Assembly: GCF_051233685.1 (NCBI RefSeq)
Contig: NZ_JBAMMY010000285.1
Location: forward strand, 1 to 60,100
Reading direction: 5' to 3'
From: RPRI01 sp051233685
Lineage (GTDB): Bacteria; Desulfobacterota; Desulfobacteria; Desulfobacterales; RPRI01
DNA: 60,100 nt
The first letter of the stretch is position 1. Every line of letters begins with the position of its first letter. The position numbers were made by a program, and so were the translations under genes. This document shows, one piece after another, positions 16,844 to 24,031 of this stretch. The notes beneath the pieces are model-generated. The model did no database searches. It saw nothing but the letters and a program-made list of their open reading frames with translations, and was not told the DNA's origin.

Positions 16844-18238
16844 ATGCCACAACAAAAAAAGAAATTAAAAGAAAAAGATATTGAAGTGCTTAAGGGCGAC
16901 AAAAATCCAAACATTATTCTCATTGCTCCGCACGGCGTAGATGGGGATGATGACAACGCTGGAAAATTAGCGAGAGCGGTCAGGAAAAAGCTTGGATGCC
17001 ACGCCATAATCAATGAGGCTTTCAAAAGACCCATTGAGGACGAAAAAACAAAGAAAATTCAGGAGAGTAATATTGAAGAAAGGATAGCGGATTTAAATTC
17101 AAAGACCGACGCAGAAAAACATCCTACCTTCATCAAAATGATAAAAGACAATATCGCTGACCCTGGAAAAACATATGTTTTCTGGCTTCACGGCATTGAT
17201 GATGACAATCTGAAAAAAGAAGTCAATAAATTAAAAAAACCAGAAGTCAAATGCCTTATTGGTTATGGTCAGCCCGATGAAGCAAGTTATTCTATGCCGA
17301 AAGAGCAAGCCTTAGACCTCGCTAAGTTTTTGAGTGATAATGGACTTTCTGCCGAACCAGCCCATAAATCAAGCGACTATCGGGGTGTATCACCAGAAAA
17401 GATGAACCAGTATTTCAAACAAACTGGCGGCGATTTCTCCGCTGTTAAATCGGTACAACTCGAATTTGGGAAAGAAGGTATTAGAGATGGAAAGAATATA
17501 GCCAAATCAGGCAACAAAATAGCATTGGCAATATCCGAATTAACTGGATGTGAAACCTTCGATACCAAAGAAGAAACAGTAGATGAGGCGTTGGTGAAAG
17601 AAGCAACCGAAAAGGTTATCGAATTTATTAAGGCAAATCATACAAACAGTATCGCTGTAGGTCGATATCTTATTGAAAAATTCTACGACAATAATTATGA
17701 CAATGCTCGTGCGGGTAAGAACCACAAAGGGAAATCATTGAATGCGATGTATGATAAGTTGGAAAAAACGAGCGATGCTCCTTCGAGGTCATGGTTTTAC
17801 AATGCGTTAAATCTGGCTGTTGATGACAAAGATTTTGAGAATGATGCAGATTACGAGAAATTGAACCTCAGCCAGAAAATCTATCTGACATACTTAAACA
17901 AGAATGCTGAATATCGCACTGCCAAATTAGGGTTGATAAAGGAAATAGCCACTGCTAAGGATGGAATGCGGATAGGTGATTTGCTGAAAAAAATAGCAAA
18001 GATAAAAGGAAAGCCTATAATTCAAAAGATAGAACAAACAGACGATGAAATGCCATCCATAGATGAACTTCCAAAATTGGAACTTCAAAAAGTTGAGGAA
18101 TTCAAGAAAACTGCTGAAGATAAAGCAGAGGCAATTAAACGAGACATTGAAGACCTTCAAAATAAGTTAAAAGAGCATGAGGTTTTTATTGAAGCTGCTA
18201 AGAAACGTTTGGAGCCCCCTCCCAAGATGGCAGCGTAA
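16844..18238 (+). CDS. N-formylglutamate-amidohydrolase-like domain fused to an unknown helical domain and coiled coil
   Basis: 464 residues, start supported by GAGGTG. Residues about 20-220 look like a zinc amidohydrolase of the N-formylglutamate amidohydrolase or poly-gamma-glutamate hydrolase type: IILIAPHGVDGDDDNAG (His30), VFWLHGIDD (His near 109) and a late VQLEFGKEGIRDG strand. Residues about 245-380 are a helical region with YLIEKFYDNNYDN and PSRSWFYNALNLAVDD that I cannot name. Residues about 400-460 form a charged coiled coil ending in Pro-rich sequence. The gene stands alone within the island. A DNA- or peptide-directed accessory function is possible; no function is claimed. Confidence 0.65.
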   Translation: MPQQKKKLKEKDIEVLKGDKNPNIILIAPHGVDGDDDNAGKLARAVRKKLGCHAIINEAFKRPIEDEKTKKIQESNIEERIADLNSKTDAEKHPTFIKMIKDNIADPGKTYVFWLHGIDDDNLKKEVNKLKKPEVKCLIGYGQPDEASYSMPKEQALDLAKFLSDNGLSAEPAHKSSDYRGVSPEKMNQYFKQTGGDFSAVKSVQLEFGKEGIRDGKNIAKSGNKIALAISELTGCETFDTKEETVDEALVKEATEKVIEFIKANHTNSIAVGRYLIEKFYDNNYDNARAGKNHKGKSLNAMYDKLEKTSDAPSRSWFYNALNLAVDDKDFENDADYEKLNLSQKIYLTYLNKNAEYRTAKLGLIKEIATAKDGMRIGDLLKKIAKIKGKPIIQKIEQTDDEMPSIDELPKLELQKVEEFKKTAEDKAEAIKRDIEDLQNKLKEHEVFIEAAKKRLEPPPKMAA

Positions 18239-18249
18239 AAGTATATTTT

Positions 18250-18274
18250 CAAATTTCCAAAATTTGGAAATTTG
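18250..18274 (+). terminator. Palindromic hairpin after the 464-codon gene
   Basis: A 12-bp perfect inverted repeat (CAAATTTCCAAA/TTTGGAAATTTG) starts 11 bases after the stop codon. It is followed by only short T runs, so as an intrinsic terminator it is weak. It may act in both directions. Confidence 0.4.
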
Positions 18275-18807
18275 TTTCAACAGGAAAAAACAAGGGTGGC
18301 ATCAATGTGAATTCGGAAGCTGATTTTTGTCTGGCCAAAAAATCATTACACCGCTAACTTGTAAAACGAAGATACCCGGCACATTGTATAATTACACAAA
18401 ACGCAAAAAAGTGTCATAATGGCAAAGCAAACTCCGTGTGTGAGTGTAATTTCCACCCTTGGGCACTGTAAAAGTACAATAACAATAATGTCATGATAGT
18501 ATTCCGATATCCTGCCTTAGCATATAACTTGCTTTTTGTCCTACTCTCCCCTATCTCTTTTCAAAATAGTAATAAAGCACAAAGAAAATACGATAAAAGG
18601 CAGTATAGCAGGGAAGGAATTGTATTAATAAAGGTGAGATGATTGGAGATAATAGGGAAAGACGGGATAGTGGTATGATAACAGATTAAAGATAATAGTA
18701 TTACAATTATTATACAAAGTCTGGACAGTGAATACTTTTTGCAATATGTGTACTTTCCGTAAGAAGCATCCTTACATATGCCTTCGTTCTTCAAGACTAC
18801 ATTTAGT

Positions 18808-18867
18808 AATTAACACAAATGAAACCGATTGTACAAAATTCTGTATTATACGGAATACGTGTTACCA
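18808..18867 (+). other. Possible degenerate attC-like site (site 0)
   Basis: AATTAAC at the left and GTTACCA at the right bracket a region with outer arms AACAC/GTGTT and inner CCG...CGG with GTAC/GTAT pairing. Its length (60 nt) matches the three better sites downstream. It is AT-rich and could be a chance inverted repeat. If real, the next cassette would be the ORF-less one holding the RNA candidate. Confidence 0.25.
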
Positions 18868-19015
18868 GATAATAATAAGTAATTGAAGAATATTTTACTA
18901 AAATTTTGACAAAAACACTAAATTCCTTTATAAATTAATAACTTTTTATACAGATTTTATACCAAACATATAGTAAAATGTATTACGTGTATTTATTGTT
19001 ATAGTAAATAATATT

Positions 19016-19317
19016 TATAGATGCCAGAAAGGGAGGCGCTCAAGCTTCCCCATCACCCTTTTGCCATTCGTAACGTGGCAAGAAAGGAGGTTTGTTATGC
19101 GTAAGCTTATAGCTTACCTACTGATGGGGAGGCGTTCATTTGAACGGAAAAATAAACCGGTTAATATATAATGCTGGAATTGTTGGGCTCGTCACTCATC
19201 ACTCCACCAATGAACCCGCTTTATTTGGAAAATTCAAATGGCTTCTGAAAGGAGGTCACACAATATCAAACTGACTATTTGCTCTACTGTGTGGCGCCTC
19301 CCTCTCTGGTATTTATA
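19016..19317 (+). ncRNA. 302-nt multi-helix structured RNA candidate
   Basis: The ends form a 24-bp stem P1 (19016-19039 with 19294-19317; two G.U, one A.C). Nested helices: P2 12 bp (19044-19055/19122-19133) enclosing hairpins 19061-19066/19076-19081 and 19101-19106/19112-19117; GTTC/GAAC hairpin 19134-19145; P5 19150-19156/19220-19226 enclosing 19179-19186/19204-19211; P7 19257-19262/19288-19293 enclosing CAAA/TTTG. G.U pairs in P1 and P2 would be A.C on the other strand, favouring a plus-strand RNA. GAAAGGAGGT occurs twice, each time outside the helices. I do not recognise the class. A MITE with terminal inverted repeats is the main alternative. Confidence 0.55.
19097..19171 (+). CDS. Possible 24-residue peptide inside the RNA candidate
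   Basis: ATG at 19097 follows AAAGGAGG at ideal spacing and opens MRKLIAYLLMGRRSFERKN before a stop. It overlaps helices P2 and P3 of the structured region, so translation would disrupt them. It could be a leader peptide. Alternatively the Shine-Dalgarno-like sequence, which occurs a second time without a start codon, has a structural role. Confidence 0.2.
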   Translation: MRKLIAYLLMGRRSFERKNKPVNI

Positions 19318-19338
19318 AAGAACAATTGATAAAAAAAA

Positions 19339-19399
19339 CTATAACCAGCGGGTGAAGACGGATGCTAAACAGCGCACCGCTTACCCTTGTGGGTTAGGA
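19339..19399 (+). other. attC-like recombination site 1
   Basis: R''-like CTATAAC and R'-like GTTAGGA frame a 61-nt imperfect palindrome. The arm AACCAGCGGGTGAAG pairs with CTTACCCTTGTGGGTT leaving unpaired extra bases, and inner CGGATGC pairs with GCGCACCG, as in integron attC sites with extrahelical bases. The next ORF starts 14 nt after GTT, the spacing seen in gene cassettes. It closely resembles site 2 (shared CGGATGC-AAA core). Confidence 0.55.
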
Positions 19400-19407
19400 A
19401 GTGAAAA

Positions 19408-19725
19408 ATGACCACATTGAAAAACGGGCAAGAAGAACAAGATTTTCGTTCACGTTCATATTATGACATACCATCTCAAGAAATAATTGAAAGCATGTCT
19501 GATATTGAATTGGCAGAGTTGCAATTAAAATATCAACCAGATAACCCAGGGGCTATAGTCGTCCAAAACGAATGGCGAAGACGAGAAAAAATTGAACAAC
19601 ACAAACTCAGTAAAAATCTTGTAAAATCGCAAAACAAGACAGCTATAGTTGCAAGTGCTTTTGGTATCATTGGTACAATTGTTGGTGCTATTCTCACAGT
19701 TATTTTAACCAAAATACTGAAGTAG
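19408..19725 (+). CDS. Small tail-anchored membrane protein in a cassette-like setting
   Basis: 105 residues. The N-terminal two thirds are hydrophilic (SMSDIELAELQLKYQPDNPG, then NEWRRREKIEQHKLSKNL), and one transmembrane helix follows near the C-terminus (about 80-102, IVASAFGIIGTIVGAILTVI). Proteins with this plan, a short helix-rich head with an EWRRR-type stretch and a terminal Gly/Ile/Ala helix, are common in environmental integron cassettes. The ORF begins just after attC-like site 1 and stops 22 bases before site 2, so it fits one cassette exactly. Function unknown. Confidence 0.75.
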   Translation: MTTLKNGQEEQDFRSRSYYDIPSQEIIESMSDIELAELQLKYQPDNPGAIVVQNEWRRREKIEQHKLSKNLVKSQNKTAIVASAFGIIGTIVGAILTVILTKILK

Positions 19726-19746
19726 TATATGCCAAAATAAATTTTT

Positions 19747-19806
19747 TGCTAACCCAGCGCTCGTGCGGATGCAAAACCGCCGCGTCGCCCAGCTTTTCCG
19801 TTATTT
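19747..19806 (+). other. attC-like recombination site 2
   Basis: TGCTAAC (R''-like) to GTTATTT (R'-like), 60 nt, with GC-rich interior CCAGCGCTCGTGCGG and CCGCGTCGCCCAGC that pair imperfectly around ATGCAAAA. It follows the 105-codon gene by 22 bases. It shares AACC-AGCG and CGGATGC-AAA with site 1, and its GC content stands out from the AT-rich surroundings. Confidence 0.55.
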
Positions 19807-19878
19807 GTCTACAGATGAATAAAAATTGATAAGGAGTTGAGAGGTTATTTTGTATTAAAAAAAGAAATGGGGGGTGCT

Positions 19879-20457
19879 ATGAAAACATATGTCTTTCTTT
19901 TTCTCATATTGAGTTTAATATCAAACGCTTTCGGACAAGAAACCAAAGACTTTATTGGAGAGGGCTATAGCATAGCCATTCCTAACTCATGGAAACAGCA
20001 ACCAATCAAAGCACCGAATGGCGAAATCGCAACTCTTTTTGTTGGTAATAAAGAATTTGGTAGCATTATTGAGAGCACATTAATAGACAAAAAACTGATG
20101 CCTACCTTAGCGAGATCGTCCGCCAAACAAAAGCGGCAGTTCATTATGCACGAATGGGATTTGCAGACTTGGTTAAAACTATATCCAAATCTTGCCTCAC
20201 TGAAGGATTTTCGGGTACTTGTGAATACTAAAACAATCCTTGGCAAAGATCTCCCTGCTTCTATGATTGAATACATTTGGGTAAGCCACGAGAACGTCTG
20301 TTATCATACGCGGATGATCTATTCCCTGTCTTCAAAACGGCAGTTTTCTTTTTCTTTCAGTGGGTTCGGATGTTCAACCGAAAAAGCTCGTCTTGCTTTC
20401 GAGAAAAATGTAGGTGCTTTGCAGAAAGTGCAGTACAGCTTTAGGACAGTCAGGTAA
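19879..20457 (+). CDS. Secreted protein of unknown function
   Basis: About 192 residues from the ATG at 19879, chosen because GGGGGGTG precedes it and because it begins with a clean signal peptide (MKTYVFLFLILSLISNAFGQ). The mature part (KDFIGEGYSIAIPNSWKQQP onwards) has the look of PsbP/DcrB-like lipoprotein or small periplasmic domains, where a short membrane-proximal sentence 'the peptide is a stress-type protein fold' would fit, but I cannot assign it. Two cysteines (about 146 and 171) could form a disulfide. It lies between attC-like sites 2 and 3, so it reads as a second gene cassette. Confidence 0.72.
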   Translation: MKTYVFLFLILSLISNAFGQETKDFIGEGYSIAIPNSWKQQPIKAPNGEIATLFVGNKEFGSIIESTLIDKKLMPTLARSSAKQKRQFIMHEWDLQTWLKLYPNLASLKDFRVLVNTKTILGKDLPASMIEYIWVSHENVCYHTRMIYSLSSKRQFSFSFSGFGCSTEKARLAFEKNVGALQKVQYSFRTVR

Positions 20458-20472
20458 GATATAGACTTATTC

Positions 20473-20529
20473 ACATAACAACATTATTTCACCGGTGCGC
20501 TGCCACATCTGATAAATTTTTCGTTATTA
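20473..20529 (+). other. attC-like recombination site 3
   Basis: ACATAAC to GTTATTA, 57 nt, starting 16 bases after the stop of the secreted-protein gene, which is the same relative position as site 2. The core CCGGTGCGCTGCC is GC-rich, and the arms (AACAACATTATTTCA versus TGATAAATTTTTCGTT) pair imperfectly. It is weaker than sites 1 and 2. Confidence 0.42.
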
Positions 20530-21191
20530 TTTTTCAACCTATAATCTTTAATTCTTATAAGTATCTATCATTAAATATTTGTAGGTACCCTGACCAACAC
20601 TTGCAACTGAACTTTGCCAGCACCTCAGATATTTCTAAGAGTGTTTTATTCAAAAAATCTCATAATGGTCATTTCTTTAATATACTGCCGATTATGTTCA
20701 TGAAAAGCATTCCTAATCAACAAAAGAAAAAGTGTGTGTGTCAGGCACCCAGGACACCGTAATTACACTTAAAGACACTGAGTGTCATAAAATTTAGTAA
20801 TGATATAATAATATTGTAATTACAGTACCATATAGGCATTGCCAGTATCCCGTCTCACACCCCATTCCGTTGTTTTTCAGCATAAAAGAAAAAGCCGTAA
20901 TAAACATCGGAAACAGCATCGCAATACCGTTAAAACAACGTCGACTTCTACATTATCCAATCTATATTCTGTTAAAGTAGTTTCTCTTCTCTTATACCAC
21001 TGTTGTTATGCTTAGAGCCTTTAACAACAAGTTGATAGTCTTAGCCCGCCGGTGAAAATTCCCACCTCAATCATCTTCCTTGGTAATCTTCCGAATGCTT
21101 TCCGTGTTTGTATTCTTTGCCCGTGTAATTCTTTGCTAAACCCTTATTCCTGATTTTCAAAACAATAAATAAAATATAAAGGAGGTGTATC
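20530..21191. other. Non-coding region of the element
   Basis: 662 bases with no supported gene on either strand. It contains a GACACTgAGTGTC palindrome near 20779-20791 and a GTGTGTGTCAGGCACCC stretch like short dispersed repeats of proteobacterial genomes. An ORF-less cassette downstream of site 3 is conceivable, but I found no fourth attC-like site. Confidence 0.45.
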
Positions 21192-21371
21192 ATGGCAGAT
21201 TTAATAATAAAGTTGTTCGTTGGAATATTTACATTAATCTATTTTGCTGGAATTGCGATAATTTTTATTACCGATGTGATTTTTGCTATTTTCTGTGGCA
21301 TTGTCGGACTTGTAGTAGTTATTATTATTTGGTTATGCAGTTTAGTGTCGAATAAAAACCAAAATAAATGA
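21192..21371 (+). CDS. Small hydrophobic membrane protein
   Basis: 59 residues, starting MADLIIKLFVGIFTLIYFAG, with two long hydrophobic helices (about 5-25 and 27-50) and a short Asn/Lys-rich tail. AGGAGG lies 8 bases before the ATG. It resembles in size and plan the small membrane protein at 16339, though the sequences differ. Function unknown. Confidence 0.55.
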   Translation: MADLIIKLFVGIFTLIYFAGIAIIFITDVIFAIFCGIVGLVVVIIIWLCSLVSNKNQNK

Positions 21372-21476
21372 GGCATTATCTGACAATAGCATTGAAACAC
21401 AATTCATAAACAAACATATCTATGGTGATGAACCGTTCAGGTTCTAATCTTTTATTTGAAAGGAGGTAAAATCAAT

Positions 21477-21698
21477 ATGGCATATACGCCGGAACTTTCC
21501 CGTCAAGCATCCTGTACTTTGCGTCGCATTGCGTGGGCGCTTAATATTCCGATGACCAAGGCAATTGAAAAAGTGTTTGAACATATGCCCTTCATTCTAG
21601 ACAACAAAAAAGTCTGTCAAGGTTGTAGAGACAAATCAAAATGCGCCGAGTGCTCGTTCCATCATACCCAATCAAACAAATCATCTCTCGATACATAA
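21477..21698 (+). CDS. Small protein with a four-cysteine zinc-binding tail
   Basis: 73 residues from the ATG at 21477, which has AAAGGAGGT at good spacing; an in-frame TTG lies 7 codons earlier inside that site. The N-terminal half (YTPELSRQASCTLRRIAWALNIP) could be a helix-turn-helix-like or helical segment. It is followed by the tail CQGCRDKSKCAEC (CX2CX5CX2C), probably a zinc knuckle. Such small proteins on integrative elements are often regulators or accessory recombination factors. I do not recognise it. Confidence 0.65.
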   Translation: MAYTPELSRQASCTLRRIAWALNIPMTKAIEKVFEHMPFILDNKKVCQGCRDKSKCAECSFHHTQSNKSSLDT

Positions 21699-21719
21699 GC
21701 ACACAATCATAGGTCTTAC

Positions 21720-21763
21720 ATGACGTGCCATTTACCCACCTGTCATGATACTTGCTTTTTTTC
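21720..21763 (+). terminator. Weak intrinsic terminator
   Basis: A 6-7 bp stem CATGAC/GTCATG with a loop of 17 bases, then TACTTGC and seven T. It lies 22 bases after the stop of the zinc-tail gene. Confidence 0.35.
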
Positions 21764-22182
21764 TTACATAATCAGACCTCAATTATCCGACAGCAAAGTC
21801 TTTCTTTATCAAATCAATAACAAGCCATAGTATCTACACTTCCGATAAAACTCTTTTCTTCCGCCCCGTTTGCCATCCGATAATTCAGATTATGTAATCA
21901 GCGCAAGTATCCCGCCAGGCTCTGCCAGTGCTATATCCACAATGTCGTCAAAATGGCGAAATCCTTTTTGTTAAAGCGGAATAATTCTTTCTTATTGTAT
22001 TTTTTTATCTTCTTTCACCGTGGTCATCTTATTTGCTGACTTCAAATTGTGGGTATGCGGGACATACTGACAGAGGAGGTAATAGACACATATAAAATTA
22101 TTTATCGGGGGGGGTATCATAAGCAAAAGCATTATAGATTAACCTGCTGGAAGTAGATATATAAACTATTAACCAAACGAAG

Positions 22183-22222
22183 AGGGCAGTTGCCGGTTTT
22201 ATCGCCGGTGATTGCCCTTTTT
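22183..22222 (+). terminator. Terminator or attenuator hairpin directly before a small gene
   Basis: A stem of about 14 bp (AGGGCAGTTGCCGG with its partner ending TGCCCT, G.U pairs allowed) is followed by five T. Only 9 bases separate it from the ribosome-binding site of the next gene, an odd place for a simple terminator. A second hairpin of the same design precedes the gene at 23385. Confidence 0.7.
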
Positions 22223-22240
22223 GCGTTTAAGGAGGTTCAA

Positions 22241-22432
22241 ATGACGAAAGAGAAGAAACAGCATTACAAGGAGCCAGACGAACTAAGACAAATACTAGAA
22301 GAGGTTCTGAAAGGTAAAAAATACAGGCTGGATTGTGGACACCATTTTACCTACGGAACATATCTTGGAAATGACATCACAATCCGCAACGGCAAACACC
22401 TGACAATAACTTGCAGTCAATGCGGATATTAG
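22241..22432 (+). CDS. Small CGHH/CxxC protein, putative zinc-binding
   Basis: 63 residues from the ATG at 22241, supported by AAGGAGG. The N-terminus is a charged helix (MTKEKKQHYKEPDELRQILE). Then LDCGHHFTYG and the C-terminal CSQCGY provide C-H-H and C-x2-C, a possible zinc ribbon. It sits between an attenuator-like hairpin and the ArdC gene, 18 bases upstream of ArdC, so the two are probably cotranscribed. Unknown function; it may be an accessory to ArdC. Confidence 0.62.
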   Translation: MTKEKKQHYKEPDELRQILEEVLKGKKYRLDCGHHFTYGTYLGNDITIRNGKHLTITCSQCGY

Positions 22433-22450
22433 AAAGAAAGGAGTGAAATT

Positions 22451-23257
22451 ATGAAATCAAAAGTAAAAGAAACACTAGACAAGATTTTAGAGCGTTTTGA
22501 AAGCGGTGATATTCCACAAGCCATTGCCTATTCTATGTTTCCAATTCCTAATTTGCCTTGCTCAAGCTGGAGCCTGCTTAACCGCACCCTGGTATTCATT
22601 TCAGGCTCGATGGATGCACGGGGTATTCGTCAATGGAATTCTGCCAATCGCTATGTGAAGAAGGGAACAAAGGCTATCTATATTTTAGTTCCATTTATCA
22701 GAAGCATAGAGGATGACCTGGGAGAGAAAAATTACAAACTATTAGGGTTCGGTGTTTCCCCTGTTTTCAGGGCTGAAGACACAGATGGGGAAGCATTAGA
22801 ATACGAAAACATTGAACTGCCTGATTTACCGCTGATGGACAGGGCTTACGAATGGGGCATATCTATAAAGGCAGTTCCTGGCAATTACAAATATTACGGA
22901 TATTATTCAGCGGGTCGAAAGGAAATAGCACTGGCGACAAGCCAGGAGTGCGTATTTTTCCATGAATTGGCGCATGCCGGACACCATATAGTCCTTGGTA
23001 GTCTTAAGCACGGACAAGACCCGTTGCAAGAAATAGTCGCTGAACTGTCCGCTTCTGCTTTGGCGTTGATGGTTGGAAAAACAATCGAGGACACGATTGG
23101 CAATAGTTATCGGTATATTCACAAATACGCAGAGCAATTGAAAATGGGGGCTCATTCTGCCTGTCTGAAAGTTCTATCTGATACGGAAAAGGTGCTCAAT
23201 CTCATCATACACAATAATCTAAACGGAGAAGAAAGTACTTCTCAAAAGGTGGCATAG
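22451..23257 (+). CDS. ArdC-like antirestriction protein
   Basis: 268 residues. The N-terminal half matches the ArdC single-stranded-DNA-binding domain: SSWSLLNRTLVFISG, ARGIRQWNSANRYVKKG, AIYILVPF, then a FGVSPVFRAEDTDG strand. The C-terminal half is a zinc metallopeptidase with HELAH (His171-His175) and the downstream QEIVAELSA glutamate ligand. ArdC proteins protect incoming plasmid or element DNA from host restriction during transfer. Its presence supports the idea that the island moves as single-stranded DNA or arrives by conjugation, although no relaxase is visible. AAAGGAG precedes the start. Confidence 0.87.
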   Translation: MKSKVKETLDKILERFESGDIPQAIAYSMFPIPNLPCSSWSLLNRTLVFISGSMDARGIRQWNSANRYVKKGTKAIYILVPFIRSIEDDLGEKNYKLLGFGVSPVFRAEDTDGEALEYENIELPDLPLMDRAYEWGISIKAVPGNYKYYGYYSAGRKEIALATSQECVFFHELAHAGHHIVLGSLKHGQDPLQEIVAELSASALALMVGKTIEDTIGNSYRYIHKYAEQLKMGAHSACLKVLSDTEKVLNLIIHNNLNGEESTSQKVA

Positions 23258-23323
23258 AACGCATTGTGAGGCATTGTAAGACAAGTTCTATCTAAATCTA
23301 TATACATTCTATCAATAAAGGAA

Positions 23324-23370
23324 AAGGGGCGTTTTAATGGCTCGTATGGGCTTTTGACGCCCTTTTTTTT
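23324..23370 (+). terminator. Terminator or attenuator hairpin before a small zinc-ribbon gene
   Basis: AAGGGGCG pairs with CGCCCTTT across a loop of about 26 bases that can partly pair internally, followed by eight T. GGAGG and the next ATG begin only 5-14 bases later. The layout repeats that of the hairpin at 22183. Confidence 0.7.
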
Positions 23371-23384
23371 ATTCGGAGGACAAG

Positions 23385-23555
23385 ATGATTTACAGGATAG
23401 TTTGCGCTTGGTGTGGCAAGGATATCGGGGAAAAAGAATTTCCTGGCTCAAATAATACGGACGAAATTATTACACATTCTATTTGTGAAGGCTGTAAGGC
23501 AAACACATTAGCAGAAATTGAACTTTTGAAAAAGGGGGATGAATATGAGCGATGA
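23385..23555 (+). CDS. Small zinc-ribbon-like protein
   Basis: 56 residues starting MIYRIVCAWCGKDIGEKEF and containing CEGCK further on, giving CX2C...CX2C, the layout of a small zinc ribbon. CGGAGGA precedes the ATG. The stop overlaps the start of the next gene, so translation is coupled. Similar mini-ribbons occur widely in phages and islands. Function unknown. Confidence 0.62.
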   Translation: MIYRIVCAWCGKDIGEKEFPGSNNTDEIITHSICEGCKANTLAEIELLKKGDEYER

Positions 23556-23790
23556 TTTCTATGATGATTACGACGATAGAGACGACTTCACGGACGATGT
23601 GCCGGAAGAAGAATATACAAGCGAGGAACCATTAGAACCAGAAATCGAATGGATTGGATTAAATGGATGTGATGTCCCAAGTTGGAAGGATATCGCTTTT
23701 TTTGGGGTGATGTCGGAAGAAATTGCCGAGGAACAAAGAAAAATAGAAATGCTTCGGAAACAATTTGAAGATGAAGAAGATATTTACTGA
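23545..23790 (+). CDS. Very acidic small protein
   Basis: 81 residues, beginning with a run of Asp and Tyr (MSDDFYDDYDDRDDFTDD) and continuing with Glu/Pro-rich sequence and a C-terminal charged helix (EIAEEQRKIEMLRKQFEDEED). Start chosen at 23545 because the GGGGG ribosome-binding site is 6 bases away; an ATG two codons earlier is too close to it. The strong negative charge is reminiscent of DNA-mimic antirestriction or inhibitor proteins, but the length and sequence do not match one I know. It lies in an operon-like run after ArdC. Confidence 0.6.
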   Translation: MSDDFYDDYDDRDDFTDDVPEEEYTSEEPLEPEIEWIGLNGCDVPSWKDIAFFGVMSEEIAEEQRKIEMLRKQFEDEEDIY

Positions 23791-23887
23791 AAATAATAAA
23801 ATTTTTTATTTTCATAAAAACTTATTGTCCTTCAACCTGCCTGATTAAGCATAACCCTTTATTTTAATTATTTACACAAAATATCCG

Positions 23888-23904
23888 AAATCCTACTTTT
23901 ATCC
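23888..23904 (+). repeat. Copy of a dispersed CCGAAATCCTRCTTT word
   Basis: Related words occur at about 15140 (CCGAAATCCTGCTTT), 18504 (CCGATATCCTGCCTT) and 23885 (CCGAAATCCTACTTT), each in an AT-rich non-coding gap of the element. No hairpin is evident. It could be an iteron-like or regulator-binding site. Confidence 0.3.
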
Positions 23905-24031
23905 ATACACAATAGATATGATAATAACTATGTTAATAGAATATAACTTGTTTATATTGACAAACGCAAGTTAATGCTTATATTCGTAGTGTTGAGAATA
24001 TTTGACAATTAAATTGAAAGGATTATGAAAA

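Larger units (their letters stand above)
21699..22240. other. Non-coding region with terminator-like hairpins
   Basis: 542 bases without a supported gene. The first hairpin (CATGAC/GTCATG, 21720-21748) is followed after 8 bases by seven T and probably ends the preceding gene. A run of eight G lies at about 22110-22117. The strong hairpin at 22183-22222 directly precedes the next small gene. Confidence 0.45.

Noticed and set aside
18561..18794. Minus-strand 77-codon open frame with hydrophobic segment
   Set aside because: Very AT-rich, no ribosome-binding site and no recognisable pattern; probably a chance frame in non-coding DNA.
19016..19317. Retron msr/msd RNA or group II intron
   Set aside because: The closing stem suggested a retron a1/a2 pair, but no reverse transcriptase lies in the window, and there is no domain V-like hairpin or splice-site motif.
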